Assembly: GCA_016195325.1 (NCBI GenBank)
Contig: JACPZX010000017.1
Coordinates: forward strand, 1 to 64,000
Origin: Acidobacteriota bacterium
GTDB lineage: Bacteria; Acidobacteriota; Polarisedimenticolia; JACPZX01
DNA length: 64,000 nt
Reading direction: 5' to 3'
The notes below the pieces were generated by a model. It did not search any database and had not been told where the DNA came from. It was given only the letters and a program-made list of their open reading frames with translations. The position numbers and the translations under genes were made by a program. This document shows, piece by piece, positions 13,347 through 22,035 of the stretch. How positions within the stretch are numbered: position 1 is the first letter of the stretch; every line of letters begins with the position of its first letter.

Positions 13347-13682
13347 ATGAAAACTCCCACACCGGAATCGGCCCGAAACGTCCATCGCCAGATCCTGGAA
13401 GGACTCGATCGGCTGAACGAGATGCTCGGCAGCCCATCGCTCCAGAGCGATGGAACCATCGCCCGCCGCGTGAGGCTGGCGGTTGCGAGCGCCTCCGGCC
13501 CGACCTGCGCCGACGCGCAGGCCGACGGGGTCCCGTGCGCGACGCTCGGCGGAGAGTGCGATCGCTGCGACCGGGCTCTCGCGTTCATCCGGGAGGTGCA
13601 CGCCGAGATCGAGGCCGAATCGCAGCGGCGGGACGCGGACCGGCTCCTCAAGCTCGCGTCCCGCGATCGCGATCTCCCTTAG
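13347..13682 (+). CDS. Hypothetical soluble protein with a Cys cluster
   Basis: 111 residues from ATG 13347. It is largely helical, with four cysteines in the middle third (PTCADAQ, VPCATL, GECDRCDRAL), a spacing that could bind zinc or an Fe-S cluster but fits no family I know. The helix after it (FIREVHAEIEAESQRRDADR) is a likely coiled coil. There is no signal peptide. It faces the end of the cytochrome fusion gene tail to tail and lies under a candidate sigma-54 promoter. Confidence 0.55.
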   Translation: MKTPTPESARNVHRQILEGLDRLNEMLGSPSLQSDGTIARRVRLAVASASGPTCADAQADGVPCATLGGECDRCDRALAFIREVHAEIEAESQRRDADRLLKLASRDRDLP

Positions 13683-13686
13683 CGGC

Positions 13687-16185
13687 TCAGCCTCCCTGCT
13701 CGATCTGCCGAATCTTCAGGAAGAGCCCGCAGAGCAGCAGGGCCACGAAGACGAGGCTGATCGCGAGCCCCCGCCGCCGTCTCTCGAGCTCCTCCAGCGC
13801 CGCGACGCCGGCTCCCTTCGCCTCGAGCACGGTCTTCGTCCCCTCGGCCGCCCGGTTGACGAGGCGATCCGGATCGAAGGAGTGAACCAGGGCCCGCGTC
13901 TCGACCAGACCGCTCACCCCCTCCTTCTTGAGCGTGAAGAGCGCATCGCTGACCTCCATTCCGGCCCGCTCCGCCCTGCCGAGGACCTCGTGCGCGTCGG
14001 CGATGGACCCGGCGTAGTCGTTCAGCGCCCGGCGCATCCTCACGCTCTGCTGATCGCAGACGTCGCCCGGCTTGTGGCACTTCGAGCAGACCGTCCCCTC
14101 CCCGGTCCCGATGAGCGTGTCGCGCGGGTGGACGATGGCGTGATTGCCGTGGCAGACGGTGCACTCCCCCTTCCCCATCTTGTCGAAGAGGGGCCTCTTG
14201 AACGACGCGCGGAAGAGCATCGCCTCGCGCCCGTGGCACTGGCCGCACACGAAGGCGAGTGATTTCACCCCGGGGGGGACGGCGCCGTGATTGCCGTGGC
14301 AATCGTTGCAGGCCGGGGCGGAGAGATCCCCCTTCACCAGCAGCGCCTCCGCGTGGACGCTCGTCCGCCACTCCTCCGGAGGATTCCCCTTGAGCCCGTA
14401 CGCCGCGATGATCGCCGGATCTCCGTGGCACTTCCCGCATGTCGAGGGGACGTTCGTCGCGTAGACCGGCGACTTCGGGCTCGCCACGGGCAGGATGCCG
14501 TGGACGCCGTGGCAGTCGATGCACGTCGCGACCTTCGTGTCGCCCGCCGCGTTCTTCTTCCCGTGGACGCTCGAGCGGTACTCGGCCACCTGATCCACGC
14601 GGGCCGCGGGGCTGTACGTCTTCATGAAGGCGGCGTCTGCGTGGCAGCGCCCGCAGAACTCCGCGATCTTCGCGCGGGCGGGTTTTCCAACGTACCCTTT
14701 CTTCGGATCCATCGCGGCGTCGGAATCCTCCGCCTTGTCCGGAGCCGCATCCCCGCCGTGACACGACGCGCACCCGAGCCCGTTCGCGGCGTGCACGTCC
14801 AGCTCGAACCCCTTCACGGGCTTCGAAAGACGCTCGTCGATCTCCCCGAGCGCCGCGTGGCACGTCACGCATGAATCCGCCGGCGGCTGGACTCGCGCGG
14901 CCGCCGCCTCGCCGGTCGTGCCGGGCGCCGGCGGCCGGTCCGCCTTCGGGGCGGCGACGGCCGGGCCGCCCGCCGCCAGGAGCAGCGTCGCCGCGAGCAG
15001 GACCGCCGCTCCCGAGCGCGCGCCGATCGCGCGGACGAGGGCGAGTCCGGCGAGCGGGACGACGACGGGCCAGATCGAGTGGTAACCCTTCGCGGTCATC
15101 CCGATCACGTACGCGAGCGCCACCCATCCCATCATGGAGAAGGCCCGGCTCGTCCGGCTCCGCCCCGGCTGGCGATCGAGGAACGGGACCGCCAGCAGGA
15201 CGGCGCCCCCCAGGCTGAACGCGAGGATCGCGATCGCCTCGTACTCGATGCCGCCGATGGCTCCTCCCGGCACGAGCTTCAGCGTCTCGAACATGAAGAG
15301 GAAGTACCACTCGGGGCGAATGTCCGCGGGCGCCGGCGCGAACGGATCGGCCTTCACGCCGAGCTCCCACGGCGCGTACGCGGCGAGGGCCGCGAGCGCC
15401 GCGAGCGCAAGCGTCCACCCGAAGAGATCCCGCAGGAGGAAGTTCGGCACGAAGGGCATCGTGCGCCCGCTCGGCCGGTCCTCGGCGTCCGGGGGAACGC
15501 TCATCCCGTGCTTCTGCACGAGCGCGAGATGGAGCCCGACGAGGGAGGCGGTGATGGCCGGGAGGATCGCGACGTGCCAGCCGTAGAATCTCGAGAGAGT
15601 GCCGCCGGTCACGCGATCGCCTCCGCGCAGGAAGCGGAGGAGGAATCCCCCGGCCACCGGGATCGTCCCCGCGATGTCCGTCCCGACCTTCGTGGCGAAG
15701 TAGGCGAGCGTGTTCCACGGCAGGAGGTATCCGGAGAATCCGAACCCCATCGCGAGGAAGAAGACCAGCGCTCCGCTGATCCACGTCAGCTCGCGGGGCC
15801 TGCGGTACGCCTTCAGGAAGAAGACGGAAAGGAGGTGCACCGCCGCGGCCCCGACCATGAGGTTGGCGCTCCACGAGTGGATGGAGCGGACGAGCCATCC
15901 GAAGGGGACGCGCGTCATTAAGAATTGCACCGACTCGTACGCCTCCTCGGCGCTGGGCCGGTAGTAGAGCATCAGGAGGATCCCGGTCCCGATCTGCACG
16001 AGGAAGAAGAAGAGCGTCATCCCGCCGAGGTAGTACCAGAGACTGTGCCGGTGGACGGGGACGGTCTTGTGGCGGGCAAGCTCCCAGAGGCCGCTCCAGC
16101 CGAGCCGCTCCTCGAGCCAGCGGCCGATGCCGCCGCGCGCCGCGTCCGGCCCGCGCGCCGCGTCAGGCCTTGGAGACGTAGACAT
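13687..16185 (-). CDS. Cytochrome b (b6/subunit IV type) fused to a nonaheme cytochrome c
   Basis: 832 residues. Residues 1-400 form a whole bc-complex cytochrome b: heme ligands His103/His117 and His204/His219 (14- and 15-residue spacing, the second b6-like), and the quinol-site motif PEWY (291-294) in the region equal to subunit IV. After a linker, nine CxxCH motifs start at residue 439 (CVTCH, CASCH, CGRCH, CIDCH, CGKCH, CNDCH, CGQCH, CTVCH, CSKCH). A helical stretch and a last transmembrane helix (about 808-825) follow. Quinol oxidation and the multiheme exit are thus in one chain, replacing cytochrome c1/f. Its start overlaps the end of the Rieske gene by 23 bp. It resembles the nonaheme protein at 5247. 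Confidence 0.93.
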   Translation of the reverse strand: MSTSPRPDAARGPDAARGGIGRWLEERLGWSGLWELARHKTVPVHRHSLWYYLGGMTLFFFLVQIGTGILLMLYYRPSAEEAYESVQFLMTRVPFGWLVRSIHSWSANLMVGAAAVHLLSVFFLKAYRRPRELTWISGALVFFLAMGFGFSGYLLPWNTLAYFATKVGTDIAGTIPVAGGFLLRFLRGGDRVTGGTLSRFYGWHVAILPAITASLVGLHLALVQKHGMSVPPDAEDRPSGRTMPFVPNFLLRDLFGWTLALAALAALAAYAPWELGVKADPFAPAPADIRPEWYFLFMFETLKLVPGGAIGGIEYEAIAILAFSLGGAVLLAVPFLDRQPGRSRTSRAFSMMGWVALAYVIGMTAKGYHSIWPVVVPLAGLALVRAIGARSGAAVLLAATLLLAAGGPAVAAPKADRPPAPGTTGEAAAARVQPPADSCVTCHAALGEIDERLSKPVKGFELDVHAANGLGCASCHGGDAAPDKAEDSDAAMDPKKGYVGKPARAKIAEFCGRCHADAAFMKTYSPAARVDQVAEYRSSVHGKKNAAGDTKVATCIDCHGVHGILPVASPKSPVYATNVPSTCGKCHGDPAIIAAYGLKGNPPEEWRTSVHAEALLVKGDLSAPACNDCHGNHGAVPPGVKSLAFVCGQCHGREAMLFRASFKRPLFDKMGKGECTVCHGNHAIVHPRDTLIGTGEGTVCSKCHKPGDVCDQQSVRMRRALNDYAGSIADAHEVLGRAERAGMEVSDALFTLKKEGVSGLVETRALVHSFDPDRLVNRAAEGTKTVLEAKGAGVAALEELERRRRGLAISLVFVALLLCGLFLKIRQIEQGG

Positions 16186-16604
16186 CGTCGCCGCTCACGT
16201 TGACGGAGAACCTGGTCAGGGGGCGCGGAGGCGGCCCGGCCACGTTCAGTCCATTGAGATCGTAAGTGCCGTTGTGGCACGCGCACCAGATCTGCCCCAG
16301 ATCCTTCCGGAACTGGACCGTGCACTCCAGATGCGTGCACGTCGCGCTGAACGCGCGAACATCCCCCTCGGCCGTGCGGACGAGAATCCCCGGATCGTTG
16401 CCGAACTTGAAGATCTTCCATCCTCCCGCCCCCAGCTCGGAGAGCTTCGCGGCGAGCACGCGCGAGGTCTGCGCCTCCGGGACGTCGGGGGGGGCTCACG
16501 TAGCGCGCGACCGGGTAGACGATGGCGGCGACGAGCGACCCCGCTCCGGTGCCCAGGAGCCAGTTGACGAAGCGCCGGCGCGGCCGGCTGATCGGATCCG
16601 GCAT
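16163..16604 (-). CDS. Rieske [2Fe-2S] protein, interrupted by a frameshift in a C8 tract
   Basis: ATG 16604 (GGAGG upstream) opens a protein with a twin-Arg/Lys-type start and one anchor helix ([19 protein letters not shown]). At 16487-16494 eight G on the plus strand (C on the minus) shift the frame; with seven, the reading continues [20 protein letters not shown] into the Rieske domain, giving about 146 residues. Cluster ligands are CTHLEC and CACHNG. This is the quinol-oxidising partner of the cytochrome b fusion that follows it with a 23-bp overlap. The shift is more likely a sequencing or assembly error than decay, because both halves are intact. A fresh start inside (ATG near 16459) would lose the anchor. 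Confidence 0.85.
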
Positions 16605-16623
16605 TCCCATCCTCCTCCTCGCG

Positions 16624-17625
16624 TCAGTTCCGGGCGATGCGATCGATCAGATCGGCGACCCGGGACGAGTACCCCCACTCGTTGTCGTACCACGAGACCA
16701 CCTTGGCGGCGTGACGATCGATGACCTGCGTGCAGAGCGAATCGAAGATGCTCGAGTGCGGGTTGCCGATGACGTCGCTCGACACCAGGGGCGCCGCGCT
16801 GTACTCGAGAATCCCCGAGAGCGGGCCCGCGGCCGCCCGGCGCATCGCCTCGTTGATCGCGTCGCGCGTCGCGGGCGATTTCAGGATGGCGACGAAGTCG
16901 ACGAGCGAGCCGTCGGGGACGGGGACCCGCACCGCCATGCCGTCGAGCCGGCCGGCGAGCTGCGGGAGGACCTGCCCCACGGCCTGGGCGGCGCCGGTCG
17001 TCGTCGGGATGACGTTCTCCGCCGCGGCCCTCGAGCGCCGGAGATCCTTGTGCGGGACGTCCGCGAGGCGCTGGTCGTTGGTGTACGCGTGGATCGTCGT
17101 CATCATGCCGCGCTCGATGCCGAACGTCTCGTCGAGCACCTTCGCCACCGGGGCGAGGCAGTTCGTGGTGCAGGACGCATTGGAGACGATCCGGTGCGAC
17201 GGCGACAGCGACGCATCGTTCACGCCGATGACGACGGTCGCGTCGATCGCGTCCTTCGCCGGAACGGTCAGGATCACCTTCCGGGCGCCCGCCTCGAGAT
17301 GGCGCGCGATCTCGGCGCGCTTCCGGAAGCGCCCCGTCGCCTCGACGACGACGTCGATCTCCATCTCCTTCCAGGGGAGGCGTCCGGGATCCTTCTCCGA
17401 CAGGAGCCGGATCGCGCGGCCGCCGACGACGAGGCTCCCCTCCCGCGACTCGACGTCGCGATCGAACGTCCCCATCACCGTGTCGTACTTGAGGAGATAA
17501 GCGAGCTGTTCGGGACTCGAGATGTCGTTGATGGCGACGACCTCCGCGCTCCCCCGCCCCGAGAGGATCCGGAGCACGCTGCGCCCGATGCGGCCGAACC
17601 CGTTGACGGCGATCCGCGGGGTCAT
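16624..17625 (-). CDS. gap: Glyceraldehyde-3-phosphate dehydrogenase, paralogue 1
   Basis: 333 residues, the normal GAPDH length. It has the Rossmann motif NGFGRIGR, NAD-selective Asp in AINDI, the catalytic motif SNASCTTNC with the active Cys, catalytic His in IHAYTNDQ, and the C-terminal SWYDNEWGYSSRV. It oxidises glyceraldehyde 3-phosphate to 1,3-bisphosphoglycerate in the cytosol. The start ATG 17625 overlaps the stop of the upstream paralogue (ATGA). The gene ends 20 bp before the Rieske start, so glycolytic and respiratory genes share one unit. Confidence 0.93.
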   Translation of the reverse strand: MTPRIAVNGFGRIGRSVLRILSGRGSAEVVAINDISSPEQLAYLLKYDTVMGTFDRDVESREGSLVVGGRAIRLLSEKDPGRLPWKEMEIDVVVEATGRFRKRAEIARHLEAGARKVILTVPAKDAIDATVVIGVNDASLSPSHRIVSNASCTTNCLAPVAKVLDETFGIERGMMTTIHAYTNDQRLADVPHKDLRRSRAAAENVIPTTTGAAQAVGQVLPQLAGRLDGMAVRVPVPDGSLVDFVAILKSPATRDAINEAMRRAAAGPLSGILEYSAAPLVSSDVIGNPHSSIFDSLCTQVIDRHAAKVVSWYDNEWGYSSRVADLIDRIARN

Positions 17626-18644
17626 CGCGCCGGCTCCGCGGCGCCGAGGGCGGCCAGCTTCTTCACGAGATCGACCACGCGGCTCGCGTACCCCCACCCG
17701 TTGTCGAACCACGCGAGCACCTTCACGAGGTCTCCGCCGAGGGCCATGGTCGCCAGCGAATCGAAGATCGCCGAGTGCGGGTCGCCGATCACGTCGCTGC
17801 TGACGATCGGCTCCGTCTCGTACGCGACCACCCCCTGGAGCGACGACGCGGCCGCCTCACGGATCGAGGCGTTCACGGCGGCGGCGTCGGCCGGCCTCTC
17901 GAGCTGCGCGACGAAGTCCACGACGCTGCCGTCGGGGACCGGGACGTTCACGGCGAGGCCGCCGAGCCTCCCCGCGAGACCAGGGATCAGCCTCATGACG
18001 AGCTCGTGGGCCCGGGTGTCGGCGGGGATGATGTTCTCGGCGGCGGCGCGCGAGCGCCTCAGGTCGCCGGCCGGGACGTCCGCCAGCCGCTGGGCGTTCG
18101 TGTAGGCGTGGATGGCGGTGGCGAAGCCCCTCCGGATCCCGAACCTCGCGTGGAGAACCGAGGCCACGGGGGCCAGACAATGCGCGGTGCACGACGCGTT
18201 CGAGACGATGCGATGAGAGGGTCTCAGATCGCCGTCGTTGACGCCCACGACGACGGTGAGATCGGGCTCGTCGCTCATGGGCACGCAGAGGATGACGCGC
18301 GCCGCGCCGGCGTCGAGATGGCGCTGCATCTCCGCCCTCGAGCGCGGGCGGGAGGTCGCCTCGATGACGACCTCGACCCCGTGATCCGACCAGCGCACGT
18401 CGCCGGGGTCCCGCCCGGCGAGGAGCGGGATGGATCGGCCGTCGACGATCAGGCGGCCTTCGTGCGCCTCGACGGCGCCGGGATAGCGCCCGAAGACGGT
18501 ATCGAACCTGAGCAGGTACTCGAGCGCCTGCGGCTCGGCCACGTCGCTGATCGCCGCGACCTCGACATCCCGCTGGCTCGCGAGGATCCGGAAGATGTTG
18601 CGGCCGATCCTTCCGAACCCCATCAACCCGATCCGGACCGCCAT
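17622..18644 (-). CDS. GAPDH-like protein, divergent paralogue 2
   Basis: 340 residues. It keeps the fold and most landmarks: MGFGRIGRNIFR, the Asp in AISDV, catalytic Cys in SNASCTAHC, His in IHAYTNAQ, and the end WFDNGWGYASRV. Two positions after the active Cys differ from the invariant TTNC (TAHC) and the terminal D-N-E-W reads DNGW, so substrate or rate may differ; erythrose-4-phosphate dehydrogenase or another phosphorylated aldehyde are possible. It is first in the unit GAPDH2-GAPDH1-Rieske-cytochrome b/c. No clear promoter match was found in front of it. Confidence 0.85.
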   Translation of the reverse strand: MAVRIGLMGFGRIGRNIFRILASQRDVEVAAISDVAEPQALEYLLRFDTVFGRYPGAVEAHEGRLIVDGRSIPLLAGRDPGDVRWSDHGVEVVIEATSRPRSRAEMQRHLDAGAARVILCVPMSDEPDLTVVVGVNDGDLRPSHRIVSNASCTAHCLAPVASVLHARFGIRRGFATAIHAYTNAQRLADVPAGDLRRSRAAAENIIPADTRAHELVMRLIPGLAGRLGGLAVNVPVPDGSVVDFVAQLERPADAAAVNASIREAAASSLQGVVAYETEPIVSSDVIGDPHSAIFDSLATMALGGDLVKVLAWFDNGWGYASRVVDLVKKLAALGAAEPAR

Positions 18645-18778
18645 GCGATCTCCCCCCGGTCAGTTCGACCGCGAGTCTATTGCAAAAGGCTTGCGCCGAA
18701 TCGCCGCGGTCGTTGAGTGGCGCCTCGATCGGGGAGCCGGCCGCGGAGCCGGGGCCCGCCCCCGACCGGAACCGGCCG

Positions 18779-18793
18779 GGGCACGGACTTTGC
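18779..18793 (+). promoter_or_regulatory. Candidate sigma-54 promoter of the transhydrogenase operon
   Basis: GGGCACGGACTTTGC followed by G: perfect -12 TTGC, -24 GGCAC intact except for its leading T, and exact spacing. It is 128 bp before GTG 18922; the perfect palindrome at 18879-18902 lies between. Confidence 0.55.
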
Positions 18794-18878
18794 GAACCCC
18801 CGATCGGAGCCCGCCCCCTCGGGGGATCGACCACCGTGAAGGGGCCGCGGGATGCGCCCCAGGCCGCAGTCGCGGCCG

Positions 18879-18902
18879 CGCGTGCGCCATATGGCGCACG
18901 CG
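18879..18902. promoter_or_regulatory. 24-bp perfect palindrome with the GTGCGC-N6-GCGCAC core
   Basis: CGCGTGCGCCAT followed by its exact reverse complement, 19 bp before the start of the transhydrogenase fusion. The core (18882-18899) has the same arms and 6-bp spacing as the site at 10339-10356 and one arm base different from 8346-8363. Here it lies downstream of the sigma-54 match, so it might act as an operator, a downstream enhancer, or serve an unseen promoter. Confidence 0.68.
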
Positions 18903-18921
18903 TTTCGGGCCAGGAGACGGC

Positions 18922-21357
18922 GTGTTCAGGATTGTCAGGCGCGACCAGTTCGGCCCCGGAACTTTTCTCTGGGAGATCGAGGCGCCCGATGTCGCGCGCG
19001 CCGCCCGCCCCGGGCACTTCCTGATGGTGAGGATCGACGAGACGGGGGAGCGCATCCCCCTCACCGTCGCCGACTACGACGTCGACGCCGGGACCGTGAG
19101 CGTCGTCGTCCAGGCCGTCGGCAAGACGACGCACCAGATGATGGCCCTTCCCGAAGGGGCGGAGATCCTGGATTTCATCGGGCCCCTGGGCGTCGCGAGC
19201 GAGGCTCGGCCCCTCGGCAAGGTAGTCCTCGTCGGCGGCGGCCTCGGGGTCGCCCCGGTCTTCCCCCAGCTCCGGGCTCACAAGCTGGCCGGAAACACGA
19301 CCATCTCCATCATCGGGTTCAGGAGCGCCGACCGGATCTTCTGGCGCGAGAAGTTCGCCTCCTTCAGCGACGAGATGATCGTGGCGACCGACGACGGCTC
19401 CGCCGGCATGAAGGGGTTCGTCACCGACGCGCTCAAGGCCGTGCTCGGCAAGCACCCGGACGTGAAGCTCGTCATCGCCATCGGTCCCCTGGTCATGATG
19501 AAGGCCTGCGCGCACGTGACGCGCCCCATGGGAATCCGCACCTTCGTCTCGCTCAACTCGATCATGGTCGATGGGACCGGGATGTGCGGCTCGTGCCGCG
19601 TCTCGGTCGGCGGCGACATGAAGTTCGCGTGCGTGGACGGCCCCGACTTCGACGGGCACGGCGTGGACTTCGACGAGCTGATGCTGCGGCAGAAGCGCTT
19701 CGAGCGCGAGGAGCGCGAGGCGATGGATCGCTTCGGCCGCGAGGCGGCCGCGCTCCGGAGCTTCGGCGCCGGCGGATCGGATCCGGCCGTGGCCGTCTCG
19801 AGGTGCCGCGCGCTTCCGGCCGCCCCCGAGCCCATGCCCCCGCTGCCGCCGGGGGTGAAGCCCGCCGTGAAGACGATTCGCACCGTCGGCCCGACCAAGA
19901 TGAGGATGCCCGAGCAGCCCCCCGACGTCCGGGCGCACAACTTCGAGGAGGTCAACCTCGGGTACTCCCTCGACCTCGCGCTCCTCGAGGCCGATCGCTG
20001 CCTCCAGTGCAGGAAGCCGAAGTGCGTTCCCGGCTGTCCGGTGGAGATCGACATCCCGGCCTTCATCGCCGCCCTCTCCCGCAAGGACATCGCCGCGTCG
20101 TACCGCGTGCTCAAGGAGGCGAACGGCCTCCCCGCGGTCTGCGGCCGCGTCTGCCCGCAGGAGACGCAGTGCGAGGCGAACTGCGTCGTCGGCGGCAAGC
20201 TCGAGCCGGTGGCGATCGGCAGGCTCGAGCGCTTCGTCGCGGACTTCGCGGTCGGCCGGGGGTGGGACGAGGAGACGAAGGCCCCTCTCACGGGGAAGCG
20301 CGCGGCGATCGTCGGGAGCGGCCCGGCGGGGCTCGCCTGCGCGGGCGACCTGGCCAAGGCCGGGGTCGACGTGACGATCTACGAGGCGCTGCACGTGGCG
20401 GGCGGCGTGCTGAAGTACGGGATTCCCGAGTTCCGCCTTCCCAACGACACCATCGACGTCGAGATCGAGAACCTGAAGCGCCTCGGCGTGAGGATCGAGC
20501 TCGACACGATTATCGGCAAGCTCTTCACCATCCCGCAGCTCATGGGGGAGCGCGGGTTCGACGCCGTCTTCGTCGCGACCGGAGCGGGCTCCCCCCGATT
20601 CATGGGCGTCCCGGGCGAGGCGCTCAACGGCGTCTTCTCGGCCAACGAGTTCCTGACGCGCGTGAACCTCATGCAGGGATTCCGGCAGCCCCTCTACGAC
20701 ACCCCCGTCGGGATGGGACGCCGCGTCGCCGTCGTCGGGGCCGGCAACACCGCCATGGACGCCGCGCGCGTCGCGCTGCGCATGGGGGCCGAATCGGTGA
20801 CCGTCGTCTACCGGCGCAGCCGCGCGGAGTGCCCCGCCCGTGCCGAGGAGCTCCATCACGCGATGGAGGAGGGAATCGTCTTCCGCTGGCTCACCAACCC
20901 CGTGGCGGTGCTCGACGACGGCAAGGGGTGGGTGAAAGGGATGACGTGCATCCGCATGGAGCTCGGCGAGCCCGACGAGTCGGGGCGGCGCAGGCCAGTC
21001 GCCGTCCCCGGCTCCGAGTTCGAGGTGGACGTCGACACGGTGATCTGCGCCCTCGGCACGCGGGCGAACCCCGTCATCGCGCAGACGACCCCCGGGATCC
21101 GGACCAACAAGTGGGGATACCTCGTCGTCGACGAGGCGACGGGCGAGACCAACATCCCGGGCGTCTACGCGGGCGGCGACATCGTCACCGGCTCGGCCAC
21201 GGTCATCCTTGCGATGGGAGCGGGGCGGCGCGCGGCGAAGGCGATGCTCCGGCACCTCGGAGTGTCCCCGGGCGGGAGCGCCTCCGGGGACGGCGGCCCG
21301 GCCGAAGCGGCGGGAGAAGCGATCGAGGCGGCCTCCGGTCGCCCGGTCGCCCCCTGA
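18922..21357 (+). CDS. NfnA-NfnB fusion: ferredoxin-dependent NADH:NADP transhydrogenase
   Basis: 811 residues from GTG 18922 (CAGGAG upstream). The first 280 residues are the NfnA/SudB-like flavoprotein (PGHFLMVRID, GGGLGVAPVFPQL, then [2Fe-2S] ligands around GMCGSCRVS and FACVDGPDFDGH). After a Pro-rich linker comes the NfnB/SudA/GltD-like part: two [4Fe-4S] clusters (CLQCRKPKCVPGCP; CGRVCPQETQCEANC), FAD motif GSGPAGLACA, a second nucleotide motif GAGNTAMDAARVA, and the end GGDIVTG. Normally two proteins, it links ferredoxin and NADH to NADP. Glutamate synthase small subunit or sulfide dehydrogenase are related, but the fused SudB part favours Nfn. It leads a unit of four genes. Confidence 0.9.
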   Translation: MFRIVRRDQFGPGTFLWEIEAPDVARAARPGHFLMVRIDETGERIPLTVADYDVDAGTVSVVVQAVGKTTHQMMALPEGAEILDFIGPLGVASEARPLGKVVLVGGGLGVAPVFPQLRAHKLAGNTTISIIGFRSADRIFWREKFASFSDEMIVATDDGSAGMKGFVTDALKAVLGKHPDVKLVIAIGPLVMMKACAHVTRPMGIRTFVSLNSIMVDGTGMCGSCRVSVGGDMKFACVDGPDFDGHGVDFDELMLRQKRFEREEREAMDRFGREAAALRSFGAGGSDPAVAVSRCRALPAAPEPMPPLPPGVKPAVKTIRTVGPTKMRMPEQPPDVRAHNFEEVNLGYSLDLALLEADRCLQCRKPKCVPGCPVEIDIPAFIAALSRKDIAASYRVLKEANGLPAVCGRVCPQETQCEANCVVGGKLEPVAIGRLERFVADFAVGRGWDEETKAPLTGKRAAIVGSGPAGLACAGDLAKAGVDVTIYEALHVAGGVLKYGIPEFRLPNDTIDVEIENLKRLGVRIELDTIIGKLFTIPQLMGERGFDAVFVATGAGSPRFMGVPGEALNGVFSANEFLTRVNLMQGFRQPLYDTPVGMGRRVAVVGAGNTAMDAARVALRMGAESVTVVYRRSRAECPARAEELHHAMEEGIVFRWLTNPVAVLDDGKGWVKGMTCIRMELGEPDESGRRRPVAVPGSEFEVDVDTVICALGTRANPVIAQTTPGIRTNKWGYLVVDEATGETNIPGVYAGGDIVTGSATVILAMGAGRRAAKAMLRHLGVSPGGSASGDGGPAEAAGEAIEAASGRPVAP

Positions 21358-21372
21358 CGGAGGAGACTCGCG

Positions 21373-22020
21373 ATGGCCTCGACCTGCCCGAAATGCCGTG
21401 AGCCGCTGGACGACGACGCGATCTGCTGCGCCGAGATCCGGCACACGTGGAAGTGCCGCAAGTGCGGCAAGCGCTCGACGGGGTTCGTGGTCCCGTACGG
21501 ACGGTGCTTCCTCTGCGGGGGCGAGAACGTCCTGATGACGCCCTACGGCGCCGGTGAGGCGCAGAGCTTGAGGGTCGTCGAGGAGGCGATGCAGTTCGAG
21601 GTGAACATGTACCAGTTCTACCAGCTCGGACGGGAGCCGGCCCGGTCGCCGGAGGTCCGCGCCCTCTTCGAGCAGCTCTATTTGAACGAGCAGGATCATC
21701 TTCGCGAGATCGAGACGAAGTACCACGTCCACCTCGACCCCGAGGTCCTGCGCCTTCCCGAGGACGCCGAGCGGCTCCTCGCCGCGCGGCTCTTCTCGGG
21801 GATCGACTTCGACGACATCACGGGACAGATGCTGCCCCTCTACGAGCGGGCGCTCCAGCTCGAGCGCCGCACGCGCGATCACTTCCAGCTCCGCGCCCGG
21901 GAGCTCCCCGAAGGGGCCGAGCGGGAGATATGCCGCGAGCTCGCGGCCGAGGAGGAGGACCATGTCGCGATGCTCGAGACCGAGATCGACCAGATCGCGG
22001 GGCGGCCCGCGAGAGCCTGA
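21373..22020 (+). CDS. Zinc-ribbon plus ferritin-like (rubrerythrin-type) protein
   Basis: 215 residues, 15 bp after the transhydrogenase (GGAGGAG). The first 60 residues hold two Cys pairs in CPKC and CRKCGKR, a CC dipeptide and CFLCGG, i.e. zinc- or rubredoxin-like knuckles. Residues 70-210 are a four-helix ferritin-like bundle with iron-ligand style Glu/His placements: EEAMQFEVNMYQFY, LYLNEQDHLREIE, YERALQLERRTRDHF, AAEEEDHVAMLE. Such proteins handle peroxide or iron in anaerobes. Together with OsmC in the same unit, it suggests oxidative-stress protection of the redox enzymes. Confidence 0.82.
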   Translation: MASTCPKCREPLDDDAICCAEIRHTWKCRKCGKRSTGFVVPYGRCFLCGGENVLMTPYGAGEAQSLRVVEEAMQFEVNMYQFYQLGREPARSPEVRALFEQLYLNEQDHLREIETKYHVHLDPEVLRLPEDAERLLAARLFSGIDFDDITGQMLPLYERALQLERRTRDHFQLRARELPEGAEREICRELAAEEEDHVAMLETEIDQIAGRPARA

Positions 22021-22035
22021 CGGAAGGAGCGCGCC

